Of a stretch of DNA of 64,000 nucleotides, positions 18,306-26,211 are shown in pieces. Made by a program: the position numbers and the translations under genes. The notes below the pieces were generated by a model. That model was not told the DNA's origin. It ran no database searches and saw only the letters and a list, made by a program, of their open reading frames with translations. The stretch lies in the NCBI GenBank assembly GCA_021513715.1, contig CP084167.1, forward strand, positions 512,124 through 576,123, written 5' to 3'. Source of the stretch: Candidatus Heimdallarchaeum endolithica. Lineage in GTDB: Archaea; Asgardarchaeota; Heimdallarchaeia; Heimdallarchaeales; Heimdallarchaeaceae. Within the stretch, counting starts at the first letter, position 1. The number at the start of each line of letters is the position of its first letter.

Positions 18306-19355
18306 ATGAATAAACAAAAAAACAATAATTCATACAGTTCAGATGTATACAAAAAAATATTTGAAACAGCTCAAGATTCTATATTTCTGCTTACTAAAAA
18401 CAATATTTTCATAGATTGCAATCCTTATACTTGTGAAATGTTTAATTGTGAAAAAGAAGATATTATAGGAACTACCCCAGTTGAATGGTCACCTGAACTA
18501 CAATTTGATGATGTTCCATCCGAGAAAAAGGCAGTAAATTATATCAAAAAAGCTTTTTCTGGAGTACCTCAACGTTTTGAGTGGATACACAAGAGAAAAT
18601 CGGGAGAATTATTTTACTGTGAAGTATCGCTTAACAAGGTAGTAGTAGATGAAGAAGACTATTTACAAGCTATTGTACGTGAAATAACTGAAAAAAAGTT
18701 TAGAGAAGAAGTAGAAATGATTTTCTCAAAAATAATTGATCATGATACTAGAAACCTTGCTTTTACAACATCATCCTATATTGAATTAATAAGAAAAAAT
18801 TTTGATATATCTGAAAAACTAGCACATTATCTTGAAAGGATAGAAGAAAATTTGGAAGAATTGATAAACATAATAAATAAATTTTCAATTTTGCATGAAA
18901 TTTTATATAATACAAAAAAAGAAAGCATAAATCTTAATGAAACTATAAATAAAAGTGTTCAATCCTATGAGGATAAAATTAAAGAGAAGAATGTTATTAT
19001 TGAAAATAAAGTTAATAAAGCACACAAGGTTATAGCTGGAAATTTGTTGGTTGAAGTGATAAATAATTTAATAAGTAATTCTCTTAAGCACTCTAACTCA
19101 AAAAAGATAGTTATAAAAAGTAAAGAAACGCCAGAGAGAATCATTCTTGTTTTTTCTGATGATGGTAAAGGAATTGAGGAAAATATAATTCCTAATTTAT
19201 TTAGAAAAGGAATAAAAGGTACTGAATCTAAAGGTTCAGGTTTAGGATTGTATATTACTAAGAAAATAATCAATTTATATGAAGGACATATTATTGCAAG
19301 AAATGGTAGAAAAGGAGGAGCTGAATTTATTATTGAGTTAGAAAAAGCAGATTAA
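18306..19355 (+). CDS. PAS-domain sensor histidine kinase (cytoplasmic)
   Basis: 349 residues with no transmembrane segment. A PAS domain spans ~10-130 (IFETAQDSIFLLTKNNIFIDCNP, FEWIHKRKSGELFYCEVSLN). An H-box with His146 (IIDHDTRN) is followed by a HATPase_c domain with N-box NLISNSLKHS, G1 DDGKGIEEN and G2 KGSGLGLYI. It should autophosphorylate in response to an intracellular signal, such as redox state or a ligand. No response regulator is encoded nearby, so its partner is elsewhere. It ends 74 bp before the ubiquitin-like operon; a regulatory link is possible but not shown. Confidence 0.9.
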   Translation: MNKQKNNNSYSSDVYKKIFETAQDSIFLLTKNNIFIDCNPYTCEMFNCEKEDIIGTTPVEWSPELQFDDVPSEKKAVNYIKKAFSGVPQRFEWIHKRKSGELFYCEVSLNKVVVDEEDYLQAIVREITEKKFREEVEMIFSKIIDHDTRNLAFTTSSYIELIRKNFDISEKLAHYLERIEENLEELINIINKFSILHEILYNTKKESINLNETINKSVQSYEDKIKEKNVIIENKVNKAHKVIAGNLLVEVINNLISNSLKHSNSKKIVIKSKETPERIILVFSDDGKGIEENIIPNLFRKGIKGTESKGSGLGLYITKKIINLYEGHIIARNGRKGGAEFIIELEKAD

Positions 19356-19429
19356 TTTGAAATTGCCTTTTTCCAAAAAATATAATAAAGATAAAAAAAA
19401 AATTAGCGTTAATTCAAAAGAGATTTAGT

Positions 19430-20308
19430 GTGTCAAAAATGAATGATAAGAAAAAAAATGAAAAAAAAAGATACTTAAGATTAAAAAATCTGAAAGAGTT
19501 TGGCGTAGATGTAACTTGGGAAAATCTTTTTTCTAAAACAGTTTTATTTGCTGGAGTAGGAGGAGTAGGAAGTATAGCTGCTGAAATGCTAGCTCGATGT
19601 GGAATAGGTAAAATGATTTTAATAGATTTAGACATTGTAGAAGAAGTGAATTTGAATAGACTATTTTATACCCAAGAGAATATAGGGAAACCAAAAGTAG
19701 AAGTAGCAAAAGAGATTTTGACCAAAATTAATAGAGACGTGGAAATTGAAACTTATCATTCTGACATTTGTGCAATAGATTTTGAAGAAAAATTTGAACA
19801 GTTAATAAAAGAGTCGGATTTAGTAATTTCAAGTTTGGACAATGTTCCTGCAAGATTATTCATTAATGAGAAGTGTGTCCAACTAAGAAAAGAATATATT
19901 GATTCTGGAGCTAGTAGGTCAGGATTAGGAGGATATGTTCATCTAGTTATTCCATATAAAACAGCATGCTATCAATGTACAGGTTCAATAGATTTAGGTG
20001 AAAAAAAACACGGAGAGCCATGCTCTGCTTCTCTACCTACAACAATTGCTATTATCGCTTCATTGACAGTAGAAATTACACTCAAATATTTATTAAACTT
20101 TGGTGTAATTCCAGACTATATCGGTTTTAACGCCTTAACTGACCAATATATCCTGCAAAAAATGAACAGAGATCCTTTGTGTTATATATGCGGAGAAAGA
20201 AAAATAAGTTTAAAAGAACAGAAAAAATCATTACAAAAGATAGATAAATTAACAGAGGGAAAAACTGTTGACGAGTTAATTCAAAATTTGGTTTCGCAGG
20301 AAAAATAG
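19430..20308 (+). CDS. UBA5-like E1 activating enzyme
   Basis: 292 residues (GTG at 19430; ATG 19439 is an alternative). This ThiF/E1 enzyme would adenylate and thioester-load the modifier encoded downstream. Visible: the nucleotide-binding GVGGVG at 42-47; LNRLFYTQENIGKPKVEVA at ~75-93; SLDNVPAR at ~135-142; zinc-binding C180/C183 paired with C251/C254; and the candidate catalytic cysteine C198 in EPCSASLPTTIAI. The segments AEMLARCGIGK, CSASLPTT followed by LKYLLNFG, and IGFNAL closely recall human UBA5 (TAEMLTRCGIGK, CAASLPTT, LKFLLNFG, LGYNAM), the E1 for UFM1, more than MoeB/ThiF or ubiquitin E1s. It is short like UBA5 but lacks most of UBA5's C-terminal UFC1-binding tail. First gene of a four-gene operon. 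Confidence 0.88.
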   Translation: MSKMNDKKKNEKKRYLRLKNLKEFGVDVTWENLFSKTVLFAGVGGVGSIAAEMLARCGIGKMILIDLDIVEEVNLNRLFYTQENIGKPKVEVAKEILTKINRDVEIETYHSDICAIDFEEKFEQLIKESDLVISSLDNVPARLFINEKCVQLRKEYIDSGASRSGLGGYVHLVIPYKTACYQCTGSIDLGEKKHGEPCSASLPTTIAIIASLTVEITLKYLLNFGVIPDYIGFNALTDQYILQKMNRDPLCYICGERKISLKEQKKSLQKIDKLTEGKTVDELIQNLVSQEK

Positions 20309-20335
20309 AATATCTCAAAAAAAGTGGTTTAAAAA

Positions 20336-21391
20336 GTGGTAAAAATGGTTAAAGTTCAAATTCCTAAACATATTTTTAAGGCAATTGAAAAACATGCTAT
20401 TGAATTCAAAGGAAGAGAGATTTATGGATGGTTATTGGGTTATGATGATGGAATTAATTTGAAAGTTATTGCAAGTGTTCCTTGCAAAATGTATAAAATT
20501 CAAAATGAAGTAAGAGCAGAACCATCCACAGAAGAAGCTTTTGAAATTGTAAAAAATATTCCCAAAGGAATAGGAATTATAGGTATTTATCATAGTCATC
20601 CAAACAAAGTTTATCACAGTGTTACTGATGATTTGACAGTTAAACAATATGCTAATATGTATCCACATTTTTTAAGTATAGTAACAAATGGAAAAGAAAC
20701 TAAATCATTCCAACTGATAGGTAATGATGTTGAACCCATAACTGCAGATGAGTTAAAAGAAGAGACCTTAAAGAAACTTTCTTTTAAGTTACATTTAAAA
20801 TATTATTATGCAGAAGAAGAACTGTCACTAGCTTACATTTCATCAGAGATAAGAGAATTCTTAGAAAAAGAAGTTTCAAATTTGAAACTGGTGATTAACG
20901 GTAGAGAAATTAAAGAAAAGGAAAAGATAGATTCTCTAACAAAATCTTTAATAGAGATAAAGTTGAACAATACAGACGTCAACTATGCTGAAGAGAGAAA
21001 GAGCGTTTTATTCAATTTTAATTTTGATATGGTTTCTCCACCAAAAAGAATAATTGCAGATTTAAAACCTCTATTATTTAATGGAATTAAAGACTCGATG
21101 TATTATTATATAAAAAACATAAAAATCGCTAATACCTTTAAACTTCCATATGAATTTAAATTTGAAATTTCTAATATTCCTTGGAGATTTAATGTTAAAA
21201 AAGAAACATGGGCTCTTATTCAGTTTTTTGATATTTTTGCATTTAGAATTCAGTTTATGTCATTTAAAAATGAGAGAAAAAGAAACAAAATTCATTCAGA
21301 AATAACTAAAATCAAAGAACTTTTAGAAAAAGACAAATCAGCTATTGAGAAAATTGATTTATTATTAGAAGAACTAACGAAAAAGATTTAA
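20336..21391 (+). CDS. JAMM/MPN+ metallopeptidase of the ubiquitin-like operon
   Basis: 351 residues (ATG at 20336; ATG 20345 is also possible). The first ~135 residues form a JAMM domain with a complete active site: E28 (REIYGWLLG), H86 and H88 (YHSHP), S95 and D98 (SVTDD). Such Zn2+ isopeptidases remove ubiquitin-like tags or trim their precursors (Rpn11, CSN5). The C-terminal ~200 residues are an alpha/beta domain I do not recognise, and may recognise the modifier or substrate. The gene lies 27 bp after the E1 gene and 39 bp before the modifier gene. In eukaryotes UFM1 is processed by cysteine peptidases (UfSP), so a JAMM enzyme here would be a functional replacement (inference). Confidence 0.88.
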   Translation: MVKMVKVQIPKHIFKAIEKHAIEFKGREIYGWLLGYDDGINLKVIASVPCKMYKIQNEVRAEPSTEEAFEIVKNIPKGIGIIGIYHSHPNKVYHSVTDDLTVKQYANMYPHFLSIVTNGKETKSFQLIGNDVEPITADELKEETLKKLSFKLHLKYYYAEEELSLAYISSEIREFLEKEVSNLKLVINGREIKEKEKIDSLTKSLIEIKLNNTDVNYAEERKSVLFNFNFDMVSPPKRIIADLKPLLFNGIKDSMYYYIKNIKIANTFKLPYEFKFEISNIPWRFNVKKETWALIQFFDIFAFRIQFMSFKNERKRNKIHSEITKIKELLEKDKSAIEKIDLLLEELTKKI

Positions 21392-21430
21392 AAATAAAAA
21401 AGTTATAAGAAGAACAATGGGGATAAAAAA

Positions 21431-21697
21431 ATGGAACCTTTAAAGAGATTATATTTTACAACAATAGTAGGAACAGAACACAAACAAATACCATTTGAAA
21501 CTCCAGGAAGTATAATTTTCCACGAGTTAATTGTTGAAGTTTCAAAAAAGTTTGGTATATCAACTGAACAAATAGCAATAAGTAGTGAAATGGGTGAAAC
21601 TCTAACAGTTTCAGATTTTCAGTCTACTGTAGATGAGATAATAAGAAAATATGGAACAGCTTTTCAAGTAATAAATAGAGGAGTAGTAGGTTTATAG
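21431..21697 (+). CDS. UFM1-like ubiquitin-fold modifier
   Basis: 88 residues, a size typical of ubiquitin-like proteins. Beta-grasp pattern: an LYFTTIVG strand, an IPFETPGS strand, a helix FHELIVEVSKKFGI, IAISSEMG, and a final strand FQVINRGVVGL. Human UFM1 aligns over the whole length (VLKFAAEEFKV against LIVEVSKKFGI; KHGSELRIIPRDRVGSC against KYGTAFQVINRGVVGL). Mature UFM1 ends in VG after loss of two residues. This protein ends in VG plus one Leu, so processing to a VG terminus is expected. No GG terminus exists, which argues against ubiquitin, Urm1 and SAMP. It lies between the JAMM and E2 genes, in the same reading frame as the E2 gene but separated from it by two stops. Confidence 0.8.
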   Translation: MEPLKRLYFTTIVGTEHKQIPFETPGSIIFHELIVEVSKKFGISTEQIAISSEMGETLTVSDFQSTVDEIIRKYGTAFQVINRGVVGL

Positions 21698-21721
21698 TTC
21701 AGATAATCGGGGGTTCTAAAG

Positions 21722-22291
21722 ATTAGAGACGGAGATACTTCAACAGTAAAAGGAAGATGGAGAGAAACTCCTGCAGAAAAAGAATTAGTAAAGTTTCCTG
21801 AAGCTCTAATAAATATTACTCCAAAGCATCCTAAATGGACAGAAAGAGTAAAAATAGAGATTCTAAACTTAGCAAAATATGTTCAGTTTTTACAGAGAAA
21901 AGGAGGACATAGTTGGTTCTTTTTAACGCCTAGTAAAGATCCAAAATACAATTTTATGAAGTGGGAAGGATATCTACAAGTAGCTACAAGACCTGAAATT
22001 AGATTTAAAATAGTAATTCTTTTACCAGGAAACTATCCTAAATCTTGTCCTAGAGCTTTTATTGAAGAAAGAGTAGTAGAATATGCTGGAAAGATCTATA
22101 CCAAGAATGTATGGGAAGAACCAAATGGAGAAAATTTTTTGATGATATGCCATGATCACATGAGTGAAATAGATAACATTTGGGACCCAAGGTTAACGAT
22201 AGCACACTTTTTCATAAGAGAAGTATTCTATTGGTGGGCTGCACAACAGAACTTAATAATTGAGCACTATGATAGAGAAAAAAATAAATAA
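21722..22291 (+). CDS. UFC1-like E2 conjugating enzyme (non-canonical start)
   Basis: About 189 residues if translation starts at ATT 21722. The in-frame stop at 21704-21706 and the absence of ATG, GTG or TTG before 21956 force either a rare start or a short form lacking the N-terminal helix. A GGGGG tract 7 nt upstream could serve as the ribosome-binding site. UBC-fold elements: helix HPKWTERVKIEILNLAKYVQF, strand FKIVILLPGNYPKSCP, catalytic C143 in FLMICHDHM, then WDPRLTIAHFF. Human UFC1 has the same order (LWVQRLKEEYQSLIRYV, FDIPITYPTTAP, KICLTDH, LAHLM). It would take the modifier from the E1 thioester and pass it to targets. No E3 gene is seen in the operon. Confidence 0.82.
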   Translation: MRDGDTSTVKGRWRETPAEKELVKFPEALINITPKHPKWTERVKIEILNLAKYVQFLQRKGGHSWFFLTPSKDPKYNFMKWEGYLQVATRPEIRFKIVILLPGNYPKSCPRAFIEERVVEYAGKIYTKNVWEEPNGENFLMICHDHMSEIDNIWDPRLTIAHFFIREVFYWWAAQQNLIIEHYDREKNK

Positions 22292-22471
22292 CTAAAGAAT
22301 TTCACCTTTTTTTCTTTTTAAAATCTAAAGTTTGTCTACTTTATTAGATAGTTTTAACTCAAAGTCAAGAATAAATAAAAAACTGGTTTACAAGTGTATA
22401 AGATAAAATGTTAAAAAGTTGTTTAATTTATACAAAAAATTTAACTATTTTATTGTTTATATAATTTTTTG

Positions 22472-23506
22472 ATGAGTAACAATTTAGTATTAAATTTTCT
22501 GAGATTTCCTCCAAATGTTGATTCCTTTACAGATTACGAAAGTAAAATACATAATGAAATTGAAAATCAATTCAATGATACACGTTCATTGCTTCTTGTA
22601 ATAATGAAAAGTTTGGATGTTGAAGATAAAAAACGTTTTTTCAATATTAAAAAGTTTCTAGACAAATTGATTAGTGAATTTAATTCTTTAAAAACAAGAA
22701 TATTTTCTTTTGAAACAATTGAAGGAAAATTATCTTTCAACCATGAAGTTGTTTTAATTTTAGACTTTTTAATTTTTGAGCGCTTATTAGATTTTAATAG
22801 TACTTTAAGAAACATAGAATCTATAGTTCTACATACTTTGGATAAAGATTATATTCAAGCTCAATCTTTTCAGCTTCATAAATCTCTGCAAAAGCTAGAA
22901 AATTTGATTAAGTTCCGTAAAGTTGCACATCAACTTACACCATCTGATCAATTGTTCTTACAGTTTTCTGAAGATTTCAGTGCTCAACTTTCATATCTTG
23001 AATCAGTTGGAGTTATTCACCAGTTTGATGAATTAAGCAAGCCTTCTTTATTAGGAAGAAAAGCATATTATGATAAACTTTCTCAATTATTTATCTCAAC
23101 TTGTAATTCTCTACAGAAACAAAATAGGTTGAGTATTCCTTTTCTTGAATTTGTAGATGTTTTTCAGAAAAGATACCCAAATGTAGAGTTTGCAGTAGAA
23201 GATTTGGACAAAATAGCTTCAAAGCTTTCAAAGACAGGGATAATTTCTGTAGTTACTAATACAGACCAATCAAAGAAAATAATTATTGGTGAAGATATTG
23301 CTTTACAACAAGAAATTCTTAAATTAGCTAAAGGGAAAGGTTACATCACTCAAGAAGAATTAATTAGTTCTTTAGGTAAAAGTATATCAGAGATACAATT
23401 AACAATCAAGAAACTTGAAGATGCAGGATTAGCTATCGAAGATGATGATTATGCTTCTGGAAAGAGAATTTATTTTCCTGGTTTAGAAACAGAAATAAAA
23501 AGTTAA
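22472..23506 (+). CDS. ESCRT-II EAP30-family subunit (Vps22/Vps36-like)
   Basis: About 344 residues. The N-terminal ~150 are helical. From ~residue 165 a tandem winged-helix EAP30 domain appears: YYDKLSQLFISTCNSLQ corresponds to YYELGVQIIEVCLAL of human SNF8, then LEFVDVF, DLDKIASKLSKTGI, ILKLAKGKGYITQEELISSLG (SNF8: VLQLAEKNGYVTVSEIKASL), and IKKLEDAGLAIEDD...IYFPGL (SNF8: LLKEGLAWLD...YWLPAL). ESCRT-II connects ubiquitin-like signals to ESCRT-III on membranes; Asgard archaea carry such genes. It follows the conjugation operon after 180 bp with its own A/T-rich leader and precedes the SPFH gene by 9 bp. ATG 22472 is preferred over TTG 22469. Confidence 0.8.
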   Translation: MSNNLVLNFLRFPPNVDSFTDYESKIHNEIENQFNDTRSLLLVIMKSLDVEDKKRFFNIKKFLDKLISEFNSLKTRIFSFETIEGKLSFNHEVVLILDFLIFERLLDFNSTLRNIESIVLHTLDKDYIQAQSFQLHKSLQKLENLIKFRKVAHQLTPSDQLFLQFSEDFSAQLSYLESVGVIHQFDELSKPSLLGRKAYYDKLSQLFISTCNSLQKQNRLSIPFLEFVDVFQKRYPNVEFAVEDLDKIASKLSKTGIISVVTNTDQSKKIIIGEDIALQQEILKLAKGKGYITQEELISSLGKSISEIQLTIKKLEDAGLAIEDDDYASGKRIYFPGLETEIKS

Positions 23507-23515
23507 GGTGAAAAA

Positions 23516-24163
23516 ATGTCTTATATTGTAAAATTAGGAATAAATGAAAAACAAGAAAATAACGTAGCTCAAAGTGAACTTTCAGAAGAACTAGTAGCCT
23601 GGGTTTTTCCCCATGCACTAGAAAAATGGGAAAAAATAAACTTAAAGAAAAGAAAACAAATATTGGTTAAACTTAATGAAAAAGCACTCATTTATAATAA
23701 AGAAAACTTCATACAAGAGCTTTCAAGTGGTTTGTACAGAGTAAATAGGAAAGAAGGACTTGAAGATCACAAGATAGTTTTCTTAGAAAAAAACCTCATT
23801 ACACTTAAATGGGGAATCCCACAAATGCAAGGAGTTTTAACAAGTGACAATATAAAAGTAGGAGCTTCAGGAACAGTTTCTCTAACTTTATCAGGAACCG
23901 AAGTATTTGTTCTAAACGTTCTGAAAAGTAAAACAAGTTTTTCAAGAAAAGAACTCCGACCAATAATAAATAATATTGTTAAAAGTGCGTTAAGAGAAGT
24001 TTTTCCCCAGTATTCAATTGAAGAATTACAAAAACTAAGTAAGGATGAATTGCTTATGTTCTTTGAACCTATAATTGTAGAAGAATTACAGAAATTAGGT
24101 TTTAGCAGTCAAGATATATCACTCGGTGCATTAGGTATTCCTCCAGAATACAGGATTTTATAG
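23516..24163 (+). CDS. SPFH/band-7-like protein (short YdjI-like form)
   Basis: 215 residues with a strong SD (AGGTGA, 6 nt before ATG), 9 bp after the EAP30 gene, so the two form one transcription unit. Middle and C-terminal parts match SPFH domains of the YdjI/virion-core type: IPQMQGVLTSDNIKVGASGTVSLTL (beta core), then LRPIINNIVKSALREVF and a helix FFEPIIVEELQKLGF followed by ISLGALGIPPEY. SPFH proteins oligomerise on membranes and mark microdomains. There is no membrane segment here, so it is probably peripheral. Co-transcription with an ESCRT-II subunit suggests a membrane-remodelling or cargo-recruiting role (inference). Confidence 0.65.
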   Translation: MSYIVKLGINEKQENNVAQSELSEELVAWVFPHALEKWEKINLKKRKQILVKLNEKALIYNKENFIQELSSGLYRVNRKEGLEDHKIVFLEKNLITLKWGIPQMQGVLTSDNIKVGASGTVSLTLSGTEVFVLNVLKSKTSFSRKELRPIINNIVKSALREVFPQYSIEELQKLSKDELLMFFEPIIVEELQKLGFSSQDISLGALGIPPEYRIL

Positions 24164-24301
24164 AAAAAAAGTAAAAAAGGCTTTTCAGGGATATTAACAG
24201 AAAGAAAAAAAAATATTCCCTTAAAATAGCCTAAAACACCCTTTTTTGTGCTTTTCTCAGTAATACAACATGTTTTTATTTTGAAAAAATATTCTAGTTT
24301 C

Positions 24302-25147
24302 ATGTCATTAGAATACAGTTGTATACTTCCACATGGTTTTAATCTAATACCAGATCTTAATCCAGAACAAGATGAAAAATCAGCTAAACTTGCTTTAGCA
24401 ATTTCTTCTATTGCTGAGCAAATAGTTAACAAAGACCCCGAAGTAATAATTATTGCTTCTCCTCATAATTTGAGAATTAGTGAAAATATAGGAATTGTTA
24501 CCACAGAATGGCTAAAAGGGTCTTATAAAGAAAAAGATACGGAAAAAAGTGCAGAAATGGAATGGAAGTGTGACAGAAAACATGCTTCTAAGCTTTATAT
24601 CAGAGCAAAAAATGAAGGTATCCCTGTTGTTGCTGTAAATTTTGGGGCGAGCGAAGGACCATTGTCGAATATACCTTTGGATTGGGGAACATTTATTCCT
24701 CTATATTTTATTAAAAAAGCTTACGAGAAAAGTAAAAAAACTGTTCCCCAAGTCGTGTTAATTACGCCAAGTAGAGACATTGATTGGAAATATTTAGTCA
24801 AATTAGGCGAATTAATATACTTATTGAGTATTGAGGAGAATAAGAAAACAGTTTTCATAGCAAGTGCTGATCAAGCACATGCACATGATGAAAAAGGGCC
24901 TTATGGCTTTGATCCAGCAGCAAAAAGCTTTGATGATCTAATTTGTAAAATGATTACCTCAAACTCGTTAAATGATCTATTAGGTATAGAACAAGGGTTA
25001 ATTGAGCATTCAAAACCAGATAGTCTATGGCAAATACTTATTCTTTCAGGAATAGCGGCAAAAGCTAATTTGGTCAATAAATCTTGTGTTTATGAGTGCC
25101 CTACCTATTATGGAATGATTGCTGCGTCTTTTGAAAGAAAAATATAA
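24302..25147 (+). CDS. LigB/MEMO-type class III extradiol dioxygenase superfamily protein
   Basis: 281 residues from ATG 24302; an upstream TTG at 24248 would add 18 non-conserved residues. Conserved points are LPHGFNLIPDL with H11 at the N-terminus, the IIIASPHNLRI strand, SEGPLSNIPLDWGTFIPLYFI, VVLITPSRDID, and a C-terminal SADQAHAHDEKGPYGFDPAA that supplies histidines. This family uses a metal-binding fold for ring cleavage of aromatics or, in MEMO/AMMECR1-linked proteins, a still unclear role found in most archaea. Whether it is enzymatically a dioxygenase cannot be read from sequence. It is separated from the SPFH gene by ~138 bp. Confidence 0.75.
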   Translation: MSLEYSCILPHGFNLIPDLNPEQDEKSAKLALAISSIAEQIVNKDPEVIIIASPHNLRISENIGIVTTEWLKGSYKEKDTEKSAEMEWKCDRKHASKLYIRAKNEGIPVVAVNFGASEGPLSNIPLDWGTFIPLYFIKKAYEKSKKTVPQVVLITPSRDIDWKYLVKLGELIYLLSIEENKKTVFIASADQAHAHDEKGPYGFDPAAKSFDDLICKMITSNSLNDLLGIEQGLIEHSKPDSLWQILILSGIAAKANLVNKSCVYECPTYYGMIAASFERKI

Positions 25148-25178
25148 AAGAACCTAGTCATTCATAGATTAGAATAAG

Positions 25179-26204
25179 ATGTTCAACAAGGAAAAAAAGA
25201 AACAACTATTTTTTTTTATTTTTACTCTAGTAATCAGTTTAACACTCTCTATAGTCCTTACAATAATAGAAAAACAAAATTCAATCTTTAAGATGGTAAT
25301 TTTCGGTTTTTCCTCTTTTACAAACATAATAACAATTTGTAGCTTTACTTTTCCTTATGTTAACAAAATAGTTATAGAGTATCTAAAAGGAAGAAAAATA
25401 TACTATCTTTTCTTATCTGTAGTAATTATCAATCCTTTGTTAAATTGGATATTCATAAATTCCCTAAATGGATTTATAGTTGCTTTTCTATCATATTTAG
25501 CATGGATAGCATTACCAGTTATTGCTTTTATGCAAGCATATGTAATTGATAAAATCAAGTTTAAATCATTATTACTTGTGGCAGGAATATTAATTTTAGC
25601 ATATGGTTTTGATTCAAGGCTTATGTACTCTGTTCTTTCTGGTTTTGATGAGGGAAAATATAGTTTTAGTTCATTGTGGGTAAGTGCAATTATTCTTATT
25701 ATATATTCTATTCAGCTAGAAAAAGCAGATATCAGGCTAAGATGGACTCTAAACTTAAGGAAACTTTTACTATCATTAGGTTCACTAGTTATCTTATTTG
25801 CTGTAATAGTTCCTTTAGGATTATACAGTAAATTTCTAGTTTGGTCTCCTGATTGGCCAGGATTTGCATTATTCATTATCTCATTTGTGGGAATATGGTT
25901 TACAATTGCTCTTCCAGAAGAACTAATTGCCCGTTCAATAATCCAGTATCAATTATCAGAAAAAACTGTTTCTAAAAATAGTAAATATTACAAATATCAT
26001 AAATGGGTAATATTGGTAGTCGCGTCCTTTATTTTTGGACTAAGCCATTACAATAACACAAGTGCAGAATTCGCTTGGATCTACATATGTTTTGCTACTT
26101 TTGCAGGAATTTTATATGGTATATGTTGGAGATATGGTAATCTAGCAACAGCAATGTTAACACATACTCTTGTAGACTGGATCTGGCAGCTTTTATTTAG
26201 ATAG
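25179..26204 (+). CDS. CPBP-family (CAAX/Abi-type) intramembrane metalloprotease
   Basis: 341 residues with about eight transmembrane segments. The catalytic signature of CPBP proteases is complete: E247/E248 in LPEELIARS, H290 in FGLSHYNN and H329 in LTHTLVDW. Eukaryotic Rce1 cleaves prenylated CAAX proteins; prokaryotic members serve in bacteriocin immunity or unknown processing. It starts 31 bp after the LigB gene and converges with the methyltransferase gene (7-bp gap). Substrate unknown. Confidence 0.85.
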   Translation: MFNKEKKKQLFFFIFTLVISLTLSIVLTIIEKQNSIFKMVIFGFSSFTNIITICSFTFPYVNKIVIEYLKGRKIYYLFLSVVIINPLLNWIFINSLNGFIVAFLSYLAWIALPVIAFMQAYVIDKIKFKSLLLVAGILILAYGFDSRLMYSVLSGFDEGKYSFSSLWVSAIILIIYSIQLEKADIRLRWTLNLRKLLLSLGSLVILFAVIVPLGLYSKFLVWSPDWPGFALFIISFVGIWFTIALPEELIARSIIQYQLSEKTVSKNSKYYKYHKWVILVVASFIFGLSHYNNTSAEFAWIYICFATFAGILYGICWRYGNLATAMLTHTLVDWIWQLLFR

Positions 26205-26211
26205 AGTTATT

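Noticed and set aside
19430..20308. Considered as MoeB/ThiF (molybdopterin or thiamine sulphur carrier adenylyltransferase)
   Set aside because: The CSASLPTT catalytic region, LLNFG and IGFNAL blocks fit UBA5, and the neighbours are a JAMM peptidase, a VG-ending modifier and an E2, which MoeB/ThiF pathways lack.
21431..22291. Modifier and E2 as a single fused protein by readthrough, since they share a reading frame
   Set aside because: Two in-frame stops (TAG 21695-21697 and TAA 21704-21706) separate them within 12 nt.
22472..23506. Considered as a UFL1-like E3 ligase because UFL1 also contains winged helices and the gene follows the UFM1-type operon
   Set aside because: The YYDKL..., GYITQEELISSLG and IYFPGL pattern follows EAP30/SNF8 closely, while UFL1 features such as its N-terminal helix and long C-terminal region are absent.
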